This document shows, in pieces, positions 7,729 through 16,197 of a DNA stretch of 52,196 nucleotides. Numbering within the stretch: position 1 is the stretch's first letter; each line of letters starts with the position of its first letter. The notes under the pieces were generated by a model, which did not search any database, was not told the origin of the DNA, and saw only the letters and a program-made list of their open reading frames with translations. Source of the stretch: H17-190 sp034435615 (GTDB taxonomy: Bacteria > Chloroflexota > Dehalococcoidia > SM23-28-2 > HRBIN24); NCBI GenBank assembly GCA_034435615.1, contig DAOTWZ010000029.1:1-52196 (forward strand), given 5' to 3'. The translations under genes and the position numbers were made by a program.

Positions 7729-8382
7729 TTGGACATACCGTCGGTAGTGATAGACAGGCTTCCCCTGTATGCGCGGGCGCTTGAGCATCTGGAGCAGGAA
7801 GGGCGGCAGGTGGTGAGCTCGCAGGAGCTGGGGCAGCGTTTGGGAGTGACGCCAGCCCAGATCCGCAAAGACCTGAGCTACTTCGGTCGCTTCGGGAAGC
7901 AGGGCCGGGGCTACAACGTGCGCGTCCTGCGGGAGGCCTTGCGCCAGATCCTGGGGCTGGACCGGCAGTGGCGCATCGCTGTGGTGGGCGTGGGGCGCCT
8001 GGGACGGGCCATCATCGGCTACGAGGGTTTCGCCTCCCAGGGGTTCCGAGTCGTCCACGCCTTCGACAGCGACCCCGCCATCATCGGCCAACAGACCAAC
8101 GGCGTCATCGTCCGGGACGTGGCCGAGCTGGAGAAGGTCCTGGCCGAGGAGCCGGTGGACATAGGCGTCGTCGCCGTCCCCGCCCGGGCGGCCCAGGAGG
8201 TGATAGACCGCCTGGTGCGGGCCGGCGTCCGGGCCATCCTCAATTACGCCCCCATAACCGCCCGCGTCCCCAAAGGCGTCCAGATACGGCGCATAGACCC
8301 CGTCCTGGTGCTCCAGGGGATGACCTATTACCTGAAGCAGCAGCGCGAGGGCAGCCTGACCGCCCGCCAGGTGGGCGGCTAG
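7729..8382 (+). CDS. rex: Redox-sensing transcriptional repressor Rex
   Basis: A 217-residue protein with both Rex domains. The N-terminal winged helix carries LPLYARALEHLEQEG, SSQELGQRLGVTPAQIRKDLSYFG and the wing GKQGRGYNV. A C-terminal Rossmann domain has the dinucleotide motif GVGRLG (residues 87-92) and VVAVPARAAQEV. A domain-swapped tail resembling LKQQREG ends the fold. Rex binds operators when NADH/NAD+ is low and releases on NADH. The start is TTG at 7729, preceded by GAGGTGGGG; there is no ATG nearby. Its stop codon overlaps the mreB stop on the other strand (CTAG). Confidence 0.95.
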   Translation: MDIPSVVIDRLPLYARALEHLEQEGRQVVSSQELGQRLGVTPAQIRKDLSYFGRFGKQGRGYNVRVLREALRQILGLDRQWRIAVVGVGRLGRAIIGYEGFASQGFRVVHAFDSDPAIIGQQTNGVIVRDVAELEKVLAEEPVDIGVVAVPARAAQEVIDRLVRAGVRAILNYAPITARVPKGVQIRRIDPVLVLQGMTYYLKQQREGSLTARQVGG

Positions 8383-9407
8383 AGGGCCACCGCCCACTCC
8401 TCCTGGGGCGGCATCGCCCGCCGGATGAGGTCCAGGTGGTCCAGGGCTATCCCGGCGCCCAGGGCCACGCACTCCAGCGGATTGTCGGCCACGTAGCAGG
8501 GGACGCCGATCTCCCGCGTCAGCAGCCGGTCCATGTGGCGCAGGAGCGCTCCTCCCCCCACCAGCACGATCCCGCGGTCCACGATGTCCGAGGCCAGCTC
8601 GGGAGGCGTCCGCTCCAGGACAGCGCGCACCGCCCCCACCACTGCCTGCAGGGAGTCCTGCAGCGCCTGGTGCACCTCGTTGGCCGTGATGGTGATGGTC
8701 TTGGGGAGGGCGGTTATCAGGTCGCGGCCCCGCACCTGGTAGGAAATGTCCTCCTCCAGGGGCAGGGCGGTGCCGATGGCGATCTTGATCTCCTCCGCTG
8801 TGCGGTCGCCGATGATCAGGTTGTAGCGTCGCTTGACATAATTTGCGATAGCCTCGTCGAAGCGGTCGCCGGCCACCCGCACCGATTCGCTGGCCACGAT
8901 GCCGTAGAGGGAGATGACAGCCGCCTCGGTGCGCCCGCCGCCGATGTCTACTATCATATGGCCACGCGCCTCGTCAATGGGGACGCGGGCGCCCAGGGCG
9001 GCGGCCAGCGGCTCCGGTATGACGTTGGCCGGCCGACGGGCGCCGGCCGCCTCGCAGGCCTCCTGCACCGCCCGTCGCTCCACGCCCGTCGCCCCGGCGG
9101 GGGCGCAGATGACCACCTCCGGCTTCACGAAGGAGAAGCGCCCCACCGCCTTGCCGATGAAGTAACGCAGCATCGCCTCCGTCGTCAGGTAGTCGGCGAT
9201 GACGCCGTGACGCATGGGCCGGATCACCTGGATCGCCTCCGGCGTCCGTCCCTCCATCTCCCGGGCCTCCCGGCCCACGGCCACGATGCTGTTGTCCCTG
9301 AGGGCCACCGCGACGATGGACGGCTCGTTGATGACGATGCCCCGGCCCTTCACATAGACCAGGACGTTGGCTGTCCCCAGGTCGACGCCGATGCACTTGG
9401 CCAGCAT
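8379..9407 (-). CDS. mreB: Rod-shape-determining protein MreB
   Basis: A 342-residue actin-fold ATPase. The phosphate-1 loop is GVDLGTANVLVYVKGRGIVINEPS, the phosphate-2 region is MIVDIGGGRTEAAVISL, and the adenosine motif is GIVLVGGGALLRHMD. All match MreB in order and length. MreB filaments under the inner membrane guide lateral wall synthesis. It is the last gene of the minus-strand block, 55 bases after murA, placing two cell-wall genes downstream of the ATP synthase genes. No mreC or mreD follows, because the convergent rex gene ends here. Confidence 0.95.
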   Translation of the reverse strand: MLAKCIGVDLGTANVLVYVKGRGIVINEPSIVAVALRDNSIVAVGREAREMEGRTPEAIQVIRPMRHGVIADYLTTEAMLRYFIGKAVGRFSFVKPEVVICAPAGATGVERRAVQEACEAAGARRPANVIPEPLAAALGARVPIDEARGHMIVDIGGGRTEAAVISLYGIVASESVRVAGDRFDEAIANYVKRRYNLIIGDRTAEEIKIAIGTALPLEEDISYQVRGRDLITALPKTITITANEVHQALQDSLQAVVGAVRAVLERTPPELASDIVDRGIVLVGGGALLRHMDRLLTREIGVPCYVADNPLECVALGAGIALDHLDLIRRAMPPQEEWAVAL

Positions 9408-9462
9408 CTGGGCTTACCTCCTAGTCCTCTCTGCCGCCCCCTGTCCGCTGCCAGCGGCCGGC

Positions 9463-10764
9463 CTAGGCCACCACCCGCTCCACTACAGCGCCCAGGCCGC
9501 GCAGCTTGGTGTCCAGCTCTTCGTATCCCCGTTCCAGGTGGTAGATATCGGTGATCTCGGTGCGGCCGCGGGCCACCAGCCCCGCCAGAACGAGGGCCGC
9601 CCCGGCCCGGACGTCCAGAGCGCGGACTCGGGCGCCCATGAGGGGGGTGGGGCCGGTGATGATGGCCGTGGTGGTGCCGGTGGTGACCACCTCCGCCCCC
9701 ATCTTGCGTAGCTCCCCCACGTAGAGCAGGCGGTTGTCGAAGACCCGCTCGTGCACGTAGCTGACGCCCCGGGCCTGGGTGAGGAGGGCGGCCACGGGCG
9801 CCTGCAGGTCGGTGGCCAGGCCGGGGTAGGGGAGGGCCTGGATGGTGAGGGGGCGCAGTTCGCCGCGGCGCCGCACCCGTAGCCAGTCCTCTCCCTCCTC
9901 CACCTCCACTCCCGCCTCCTGCAGCTTGTGGACGAGGGAGCAGAGGTGCTCCGGCACCAGCCCCCGCACCTCGACATCGCCCCCGGTGATGGCGGCGGCG
10001 ATGGCGAAGGTGCCGGCCTCTATGCGGTCCGGTATGATGCGGTGCGTCACCCCTCGCAGCCGCTCCACCCCCTGCACCTCTATGGTGTGGGTGCCGGCGC
10101 CCCTGATGCAGGCCCCCATCTGGTTCAGCATATCGGCCAGGGCCACCACCTCCGGCTCGGCGGCGGCGTTGACGATGACCGTCCGCCCCCGGGCGGTGGC
10201 GGCGGCCAGCATCAGGTTCTGGGTGCCCAGGACGGAGGGGTAGTCCAGGAAGAGGCGGGCGCCCCGTAGCCCCTCGCTGCGGGCCACAAACTTGTCCCCC
10301 TCCCGCCACAGGCGCGCCCCTAGCATCTCGAACCCCTTCAGATGGACGTCTATGGGACGCTGGCCTATGACGTCTCCCCCGGGCGGGGCGCAGGCGGCGT
10401 TGCCGAAGCGGCCCAGCAGCGCCCCCATCACCAGAAAGCTACCCCGCAGGTTGGCCACCAGCTCAGATGGGGGCGATAGGGAGTGGATGCGGCTGGCGTC
10501 TATGCGCAGGCGATGGGGGCCGGCCTCCTCCACGCGGGCACCCAGGCTGCGCAGCACCTCCGCCATGGCCGCCACGTCCCCGATGTTGGGGACGTTCTCC
10601 AGGTAACACTCTTCCTCCACCAGGAGGGCAGCGGCCATAGCCCCCAGGGCGGCGTTCTTGGAGCCGCTCACGTGGACGATGCCCTTGAGGGGCCTGCCAC
10701 CCTCGATGGCCAGGAAGCCCTCGGCCCGCCCTACGCTGGCAGCGGAGGATGGCCGCAAGGGCAT
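9463..10764 (-). CDS. murA: UDP-N-acetylglucosamine 1-carboxyvinyltransferase (Asp-type)
   Basis: A 433-residue inside-out alpha/beta barrel enzyme that adds enolpyruvate from PEP to UDP-GlcNAc, the first committed step of peptidoglycan synthesis. GSKNAALGAMAAALL carries the conserved Lys-Asn pair. The active-site loop reads APPGGDVIGQRPIDVH, with Asp131 where most bacteria have the catalytic Cys (Cys115 in E. coli). The codon is GAC at 10372-10374. The C-terminal ITDIYHLERGYE segment is normal. Asp-type MurA, as in mycobacteria and chlamydiae, is active but not alkylated by fosfomycin, so intrinsic resistance is expected. It lies 10 bases after atpC and upstream of mreB. Confidence 0.96.
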   Translation of the reverse strand: MPLRPSSAASVGRAEGFLAIEGGRPLKGIVHVSGSKNAALGAMAAALLVEEECYLENVPNIGDVAAMAEVLRSLGARVEEAGPHRLRIDASRIHSLSPPSELVANLRGSFLVMGALLGRFGNAACAPPGGDVIGQRPIDVHLKGFEMLGARLWREGDKFVARSEGLRGARLFLDYPSVLGTQNLMLAAATARGRTVIVNAAAEPEVVALADMLNQMGACIRGAGTHTIEVQGVERLRGVTHRIIPDRIEAGTFAIAAAITGGDVEVRGLVPEHLCSLVHKLQEAGVEVEEGEDWLRVRRRGELRPLTIQALPYPGLATDLQAPVAALLTQARGVSYVHERVFDNRLLYVGELRKMGAEVVTTGTTTAIITGPTPLMGARVRALDVRAGAALVLAGLVARGRTEITDIYHLERGYEELDTKLRGLGAVVERVVA

Positions 10765-10774
10765 GCCCCTCTGC

Positions 10775-11221
10775 TCACCTGCCCGGCGTCGGCCCCGGGC
10801 CGGCGCCCCGGCGGCGACGTCGCTCGGCGACGCGGAGGCGGGCCAGGGCGCGCCGCAGGGACGCCTCCAGCGCCGCCCGCTCCATCTCCTCCACGTGCGC
10901 CTGGGCCAGTCGCTCCTGGGCGCGGCGCCGGGCGGCCTCCGCCCGTTCTACATCTATCTCCTCGGCCCGCTCGGCGGCGTCGGCCAGGACAGTGACGCGG
11001 TTGTCCCGCACCTCCAGGAAGCCGCCGTGGATGGCCATCTCCTCCTCCTCGCCACCGCGGACGATGCGCAGCAGGCCCGGCTGGACCATGGTCATGAGGG
11101 GAGCGTGGCGGGGCAGCACTGTCAGCTCGCCCATGACGCCGGGCGCCGTGACCCGGTCCACGTCCTCGGCGGAGTAGACCACCCGCTCGGCGGTGATAAT
11201 CTCTACCTTGAGCTTGGCCAT
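10775..11221 (-). CDS. atpC: F1 ATP synthase epsilon subunit
   Basis: A 148-residue epsilon subunit. The N-terminal beta-sandwich is complete (VEIITAERVVYSAEDVDRVTAPGVMGELTVLPRHAPLMT, AIHGGFLEVRDNRVTVLADAAERAEEID), and the C-terminal helical hairpin follows. The end is unusually Arg-rich (ERRRRRGAGPGPTPGR). The subunit forms part of the central stalk and can inhibit ATP hydrolysis by extending its C-terminal helices. It starts nine bases after atpD, the usual order. Confidence 0.95.
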   Translation of the reverse strand: MAKLKVEIITAERVVYSAEDVDRVTAPGVMGELTVLPRHAPLMTMVQPGLLRIVRGGEEEEMAIHGGFLEVRDNRVTVLADAAERAEEIDVERAEAARRRAQERLAQAHVEEMERAALEASLRRALARLRVAERRRRRGAGPGPTPGR

Positions 11222-11230
11222 GACAGCTCC

Positions 11231-12646
11231 CTAGACGGCGGCCTCCTTGGCCATGCGCTCCGCCTGCTCCGCCGCCTCGTCTATGGTCCCCACCATGTAA
11301 AACGCCTGCTCGGGCAGGTGGTCCCACTTGCCCTCCAGGATCTCCTTGAAGCCCCGCACCGTCTCCCGGATGGGGACGTAGCGGCCCGGCCGGCCAGTGA
11401 AGGCCTCCGCCACGAACATGGGCTGGGAGAGGAAGCGCTGGATCTTGCGGGCCCGCATGACCGTTATCTTGTCCTCCTCCGAGAGCTCCTCCATCCCCAG
11501 GATGGCGATGATGTCCTGCAGGTCCTTGTAGCGCTGGAGGACTCGCTGCACCTCGCGGGCCACCGTGTAGTGCTCGTCTCCCACGATGCGGGGGTCCAGG
11601 ATGCGGGAGAAGCTGGCCAGGGGGTCCACCGCCGGGTAGAGGCCCTGCTCGGCGATGGAGCGCTCCAGGGCGATGACGGCGTCCAGGTGGCCGAAGGTGG
11701 TGACGATACCCGGGTCGGTGTAGTCGTCGGCGGGGACGTAGATGGCCTGGAAGGAGGTGATGGAGCCGCGGCGGGTGGAGGTGATGCGCTCCTCCAGCTC
11801 GCCCATGTCGGTGGCCAGGGTGGGCTGGTAGCCCACGGCCGAGGGCATGCGGCCCAGAAGGGCCGAGACCTCCATGTTGGCCAGGATGTAGCGGTAGACG
11901 TTGTCGATGAACAGGAGGACGTCCTGTCCCTCCACGTCGCGGAAGTACTCGGCCATGGTGACGCCGGTGAGGCCCACGCGCGCCCGCACGCCGGGCGGCT
12001 CGTTCATCTGGCCGAAGACCAGCACTGTCTTGTCGATGACGCCGGAGGCCCGCATCTCGTGCCAGAGGTCGTTCCCCTCGCGGGAGCGCTCGCCCACGCC
12101 GGCGAAGACGGAGAAGCCGCCGTGCTCCGTGGCGATGTTGCGGATCAGCTCCATGATGATGACGGTCTTCCCCACGCCGGCGCCGCCGTAGGCGCCCACC
12201 TTGCCGCCCCTGGTGAAGGGAGCTATGAGGTCTATCACCTTGAGGCCCGTCTCCAGCACCTGGGGGACGGTGGTCCGCTCCTCCAGGGGTGGCGGCGGTC
12301 GGTGGATGGGCCAGCGCTCCTCGGCCTGCACCTCGCCCAGGTTGTCCAGGGGCTCCCCCAGGACGTTGAAGAGGCGGCCCAGACAGGCCCGCCCCACCGG
12401 CACGGCGATGGGCGCCCCGGTGTCCACCGCCTCGGCGCCGCGGCGGAGGCCGTCGGTGCTGCCCATGGCCAGGGTGCGCACCCAGTTGTTGCCCAGGTGC
12501 TGCTCCACCTCGGCCACCAACTTAGCTCCGTTTCCGGCGTCGATCTCGATGGCGTTGTTGATCTCCGGCAGCTCCTCCGGCGGGAACTCCACGTCCACCA
12601 CCGTGCCGATGATCTGCACTACGCGTCCCCGTGTTCCCTTGGCCAT
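11231..12646 (-). CDS. atpD: F1 ATP synthase beta subunit
   Basis: A 471-residue catalytic beta subunit. The P-loop GGAGVGKT is at residues 154-161, GVGERSREGNDLW contains the catalytic Glu, and LLFIDNVYRY is the Walker B strand. The DELSEED-region equivalent reads MEELSEEDK. It hydrolyses or synthesises ATP at three sites in the alpha3beta3 head. The order atpG-atpD-atpC is the standard one. Confidence 0.98.
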   Translation of the reverse strand: MAKGTRGRVVQIIGTVVDVEFPPEELPEINNAIEIDAGNGAKLVAEVEQHLGNNWVRTLAMGSTDGLRRGAEAVDTGAPIAVPVGRACLGRLFNVLGEPLDNLGEVQAEERWPIHRPPPPLEERTTVPQVLETGLKVIDLIAPFTRGGKVGAYGGAGVGKTVIIMELIRNIATEHGGFSVFAGVGERSREGNDLWHEMRASGVIDKTVLVFGQMNEPPGVRARVGLTGVTMAEYFRDVEGQDVLLFIDNVYRYILANMEVSALLGRMPSAVGYQPTLATDMGELEERITSTRRGSITSFQAIYVPADDYTDPGIVTTFGHLDAVIALERSIAEQGLYPAVDPLASFSRILDPRIVGDEHYTVAREVQRVLQRYKDLQDIIAILGMEELSEEDKITVMRARKIQRFLSQPMFVAEAFTGRPGRYVPIRETVRGFKEILEGKWDHLPEQAFYMVGTIDEAAEQAERMAKEAAV

Positions 12647-12682
12647 CTACCTTGCCCCCTTCTGAGGTAGGTCTTCGCTCCT

Positions 12683-13561
12683 CTAGGCGCGGGAGGCGGC
12701 CAGCGCCTCCACGCCGCTGGTGATCTCCAGTAGCTCCTTGGTGATGGTCTCCTGGCGCGCCTTGTTGTAGACCAGGGTCAGCTCGCGGATCAGCTCGTTG
12801 GCGTTGTCGGTGGCGTTGCGCATGGCCACCATGCGGGCGGACTGCTCGCTCGCCACCGCCTCCAGCACCGCCTCGTAGACCTGACGCTCCACGTAGCGAG
12901 GCAGGAGCTCCGCCAGCACCGTCTCCCGGTCCGGCTCGTAGATGTAGTCTATCCCCCAGGTGGCCGCCTCCTGGGGCGGCTCCACGGGCAGGAGCTTCAC
13001 CACCTCAGGCCGCTGCACCGTGGTGCTGACGAAGAGCGGGTAGAGGACATAGACCTCGTCCACCTCGCCGTTGATGTAGTCCTGGATGGCGATCTGGGCG
13101 ATAGGACGGACGTCCTCATAGGTGGGGCGGTCGCCCAGGCCGATGAACTCGGCCACCACGTTCTGCCCCAGGCGACGGAAGAAGTCCCGCCCTTTGCGCC
13201 CCACGGCGACGATGCGCACCGGCTTCCCCTGCTCCAGGACGAACTGGCCGGCCCTTCGGTTCATGTTGGTGGGGAGGCCGCCGCAGAGGCCGCGGTCCGG
13301 GGTGATGAGGATGAGCTCCACGGCCCGCACTTCGGGGCGGCGTTGCAGCAGCGGGTGGAGTCGCTCCGGCTCCATGAGGGGGATGGTCTCGGCCAGGTCG
13401 GCTATGACCCAGCGCAGCCGCTCGGCGTAGGGGCGGGCGGCCAGGGCGGCCGCCTGGGCGCGCCGCATCTTGGAAGCGGCCACCAGCTCCATCGCCCGGG
13501 TGACCTTGGCGATGTTCTGGACGGAGCGGATGCGTCGGCGGATCTGCCTCAGGCTAGCCAT
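12683..13561 (-). CDS. atpG: F1 ATP synthase gamma subunit
   Basis: A 292-residue rotor subunit. The N-terminal coiled-coil helix MASLRQIRRRIRSVQNIAKVTRAMELVAASKMRRAQ is textbook. The central domain (ILITPDRGLCGGLPTNMNR) and the C-terminal helix (MRNATDNANELIRELTLVYNKARQETITKELLEI) are complete. It begins 15 bases after a crotonase-fold gene rather than directly after atpA. Confidence 0.97.
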   Translation of the reverse strand: MASLRQIRRRIRSVQNIAKVTRAMELVAASKMRRAQAAALAARPYAERLRWVIADLAETIPLMEPERLHPLLQRRPEVRAVELILITPDRGLCGGLPTNMNRRAGQFVLEQGKPVRIVAVGRKGRDFFRRLGQNVVAEFIGLGDRPTYEDVRPIAQIAIQDYINGEVDEVYVLYPLFVSTTVQRPEVVKLLPVEPPQEAATWGIDYIYEPDRETVLAELLPRYVERQVYEAVLEAVASEQSARMVAMRNATDNANELIRELTLVYNKARQETITKELLEITSGVEALAASRA

Positions 13562-13576
13562 GGCCGGACAGGTGCT

Positions 13577-14383
13577 CTAGCGCCCGGTGAAGCGGGGCTC
13601 CCGCTTCTCCACGAAGGCGCGCGCTGCCTCCTTGTGGTCCTCGCTGGCCATGGTCATGGCCTCCAGCAGGGTGGAGGTGTCCATGGCCAGGTTGACGCTG
13701 TCCCGCAGCCACTTGTTGAGGGCGAACTTGGTCCACTGGATGGCCTTGCGGGGGCCGTTGGCCAGCCGCCGCGCCAGGTCCAGGGCGGTGGGCATGAGCT
13801 GGTCCGGCGGGACGACGTGGTTCACCAGGCCGATGCGCTCCGCCTCTCGGGCGTCCAGCAGGGTGCCCAGCATCAGGTGCTCCTTGGCGCGGTTGATGCC
13901 CACCAGGAGGGGCCAGATGGGGACGCCGCCGTCCCCGGCCACCAGCCCCATGCGGACGTGGGTATCGCCGATGCGGGCGCCCTCCGCCATGACGACGATG
14001 TCGCAGTAGAGGGCGATGGTGGCGCCCAGCCCCGCCGCCGGCCCGTTGACGGCGGCGATCATGGGCTGCTCCACCTCCAGCATGTTGAGGATGAGGCGCC
14101 GCGCCCGCCCCAGAGGCAGGGAGGCACCGCCGCCCAACGCCTCGTCCAGGGTGCGGTCGGACATGGCGCGGGCGTCGCCGCCGGCGGAGAAGGCGCGGCC
14201 AGCTCCCGTCAGCACTATGGCCCCCACCTCGCGGTCCTCGTTGAGGTCCACGAAGACGTCCTCCAGCTCGCGGTGGAGGGCGGCGTGGATGGCGTTCAGC
14301 ACCTCGGGCCGATTGAGGGTGACGATGGCAACGTTGCCGTCCTTCTCTACCTTCAGGAACTGATAGCGGCTGTAGTCTACCAT
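13577..14383 (-). CDS. Crotonase-fold (enoyl-CoA hydratase/isomerase family) protein inside the atp operon
   Basis: A 268-residue member of the crotonase superfamily. Evidence is the oxyanion-hole segments RAFSAGGDARAM and NGPAAGLGATIALYCD, the CoA-binding N-terminus and the C-terminal KREPRFTGR helix. The two glutamates of true enoyl-CoA hydratase are absent: aligned positions are Thr122 and His142, while Asp151 lies in the following GDGG. Reaction type is therefore open (isomerase, decarboxylase or thioester hydrolase). It sits between atpA and atpG on the same strand, 166 bases after atpA and 15 before atpG. This is an unusual place for a CoA enzyme and implies co-transcription with ATP synthase. 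The ATG at 14383 has GGAGGGGAGCC upstream. Confidence 0.88.
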   Translation of the reverse strand: MVDYSRYQFLKVEKDGNVAIVTLNRPEVLNAIHAALHRELEDVFVDLNEDREVGAIVLTGAGRAFSAGGDARAMSDRTLDEALGGGASLPLGRARRLILNMLEVEQPMIAAVNGPAAGLGATIALYCDIVVMAEGARIGDTHVRMGLVAGDGGVPIWPLLVGINRAKEHLMLGTLLDAREAERIGLVNHVVPPDQLMPTALDLARRLANGPRKAIQWTKFALNKWLRDSVNLAMDTSTLLEAMTMASEDHKEAARAFVEKREPRFTGR

Positions 14384-14517
14384 GGCTCCCCTCCTGCAAG
14401 AGACCTACGCTCTACCTGCTGGCGGCGCTGACAGTGCCTCGTCCCTCCGCGTCTCATACCTCCTCAGTCCTGTCTGCCTCCCGTCCTGACACGCCCCTAG
14501 TCTAGCCCATATCGTGC

Positions 14518-14536
14518 CGGCCGGGGGAGACGGCCG
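14518..14536 (-). terminator. Hairpin just downstream of atpA
   Basis: CGGCCG at 14518-14523 pairs with CGGCCG at 14531-14536 around a seven-base loop, 13 bases after the atpA stop. No T-run follows on the minus strand. It may attenuate or stabilise transcript ends before the inserted crotonase gene. Confidence 0.3.
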
Positions 14537-14549
14537 CCCGCGCTCCCTC

Positions 14550-16061
14550 CTAGTAGGGCACCGTCTCCTTGAACTCCCGTATGGCCGCCCGCAGCGCCTC
14601 CTCGGTCTCCGGCGTCAGGTCCTTGCTCTCCTCGATGGCCTGGACTATCTCCGGGTGGTTGCTCTCCAGGAAGCGATGGAAGGCCACCTCGAAGTCCCGG
14701 ACCTTGGCCACAGGGACGTCGTCCAGGTAGCCATGGATACCGGTGTAGATGATGGTGACCTCCTGCCACAGCTTCTGGGGCTGGAACTGGAGCTGCTTCA
14801 GGACCTCCGTCAGCCGCTGTCCTCGCTCCAGCTGGCGGCGGGTGGCCACGTCCAGCTCGCTGGTGCCGAACTGGGCGAAGGCGGCCAGCTCCCGGTACTG
14901 GGCCAGGGAGAGACGGAGGCCGCCCGCCACCTTGCGCATGGCCCGCGTCTGGGCGGCGCCGCCGACGCGGGAGACGGAGAGGCCGGCATTGATGGCGGGG
15001 CGGATGCCGGCGTTGAAGAGGTCCGTCTCCAGGTAGATCTGGCCGTCGGTGATGGATATGACGTTGGTGGGGATGTAGGCGGAGATGTCGCCTGCCTGGG
15101 TCTCGATGATGGGCAGGGCGGTGAGGGAGCCGCCGCCGTACTCCGGCGCCAGCTTGGCCGCCCGCTCCAGCAGCCGCGAGTGGAGGTAGAAGACGTCGCC
15201 CGGGTAGGCCTCGCGGCCGGGAGGCCGCCGCAGCAGGAGGGAGATCTCACGGTAGGCCCAGGCGTGCTTCGTCAGGTCGTCGTAGACGATGAGGGCGTCC
15301 CGGCCCTGCTCCATGAACTCCTCGCCCATGGCGCAGCCGGCGTAGGGTGCCAGGTACTGGAGGGCGGCCGGGTCGGCTGCGTTGGCCGCCACCACAATGG
15401 TGTGCTCCATGGCACCGTACTCCTCCAGGGTAGCCACCACCTGCGCCACCTTGGACGCCTGCTGGCCGATGGCCACATAGATGCACAGGAGGTCGCCCCC
15501 CTTCTGGGCGATGATGGTGTCCAGACAGATGGCCGTCTTGCCGGTGAAGCGGTCGCCGATGATGAGCTCCCGCTGGCCACGGCCGATGGGGATCATGGCA
15601 TCGATGGCCTTGATGCCGGTGTGGACGGGGGTGTTGACGCTCTGCCGCACCACCACGTTGGGGGCGATGCGCTCCACCGGACGTGTCTTCTCGTAACGGA
15701 TGGGCCCCTTGCCGTCCAGGGGGCGGCCCAGGGGGTCCACCACTCGTCCCAGGAGGCCATCGCCCACCGGGACCTCGATGATGCGGCCGGTGCTGCGGAC
15801 CTCGTCCCCCTCCTTGATGTGGGTGAAGTCGCCCAGGATGATGGCGCCTACCGTGTCCTCCTCCAGGTTCAGAGCGAGGGCCAGGGTGCCGTCCCGGAAC
15901 TCCAGCACCTCGCTGTAGGCGCAGTTGCGCAGGCCGTAGATACGGGCGATGCCATCGCCGGCCTCGACGACGACGCCCACCTCGGCCGCCGTGACGGTGG
16001 CGTCGAACTCCTCTATCTGGCGGCGGATGATAGACGCTATCTCCTCAGGTCTGACTGCCAT
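14550..16061 (-). CDS. atpA: F1 ATP synthase alpha subunit
   Basis: A 503-residue non-catalytic nucleotide-binding subunit. The P-loop is GDRFTGKT at residues 169-176; most relatives have Gln where this one has Phe172. The N-terminal crown domain (VEAGDGIARIYGL) and the alpha signature PAINAGLSVSRVGGAAQ are present. The length is standard. It starts 136 bases downstream of the atpH stop, a gap holding G/C hairpins and a promoter-like element. The next gene is the crotonase-fold insert instead of atpG. Confidence 0.98.
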   Translation of the reverse strand: MAVRPEEIASIIRRQIEEFDATVTAAEVGVVVEAGDGIARIYGLRNCAYSEVLEFRDGTLALALNLEEDTVGAIILGDFTHIKEGDEVRSTGRIIEVPVGDGLLGRVVDPLGRPLDGKGPIRYEKTRPVERIAPNVVVRQSVNTPVHTGIKAIDAMIPIGRGQRELIIGDRFTGKTAICLDTIIAQKGGDLLCIYVAIGQQASKVAQVVATLEEYGAMEHTIVVAANAADPAALQYLAPYAGCAMGEEFMEQGRDALIVYDDLTKHAWAYREISLLLRRPPGREAYPGDVFYLHSRLLERAAKLAPEYGGGSLTALPIIETQAGDISAYIPTNVISITDGQIYLETDLFNAGIRPAINAGLSVSRVGGAAQTRAMRKVAGGLRLSLAQYRELAAFAQFGTSELDVATRRQLERGQRLTEVLKQLQFQPQKLWQEVTIIYTGIHGYLDDVPVAKVRDFEVAFHRFLESNHPEIVQAIEESKDLTPETEEALRAAIREFKETVPY

Positions 16062-16164
16062 GATTACCCCCTCTTTGCCCCGGACTCTCCAGGGACGTCC
16101 CTACAGGGCGGGCCGTTCCCCGCCCTGGCGTCAGGGCCAGGCCCCGCCAGGGGCCGCCCCTTCA

Positions 16165-16178
16165 TCCCAGGATACCAC
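16165..16178 (-). promoter_or_regulatory. Extended -10-like element upstream of atpA
   Basis: The minus strand reads GTGGTATCCTGGGA, which includes TGG-TATCCT, an extended -10. The same 14 bases occur upstream of the malic enzyme gene at 26046-26059. It lies in the atpH-atpA gap and may give atpA extra transcription. Confidence 0.35.
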
Positions 16179-16197
16179 CGGGCGGGCCGCGGCCTGC

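Noticed and set aside
7968..9554. 528-residue plus-strand frame across rex and mreB
   Set aside because: It overlaps two well-identified genes in other frames and shows an Arg/Pro/His composition typical of out-of-frame reading.
10658..12670. 670-residue plus-strand frame opposite atpC and atpD
   Set aside because: It is the antisense shadow of highly conserved ATP synthase genes. Low stop density on the opposite strand is expected at this GC content.
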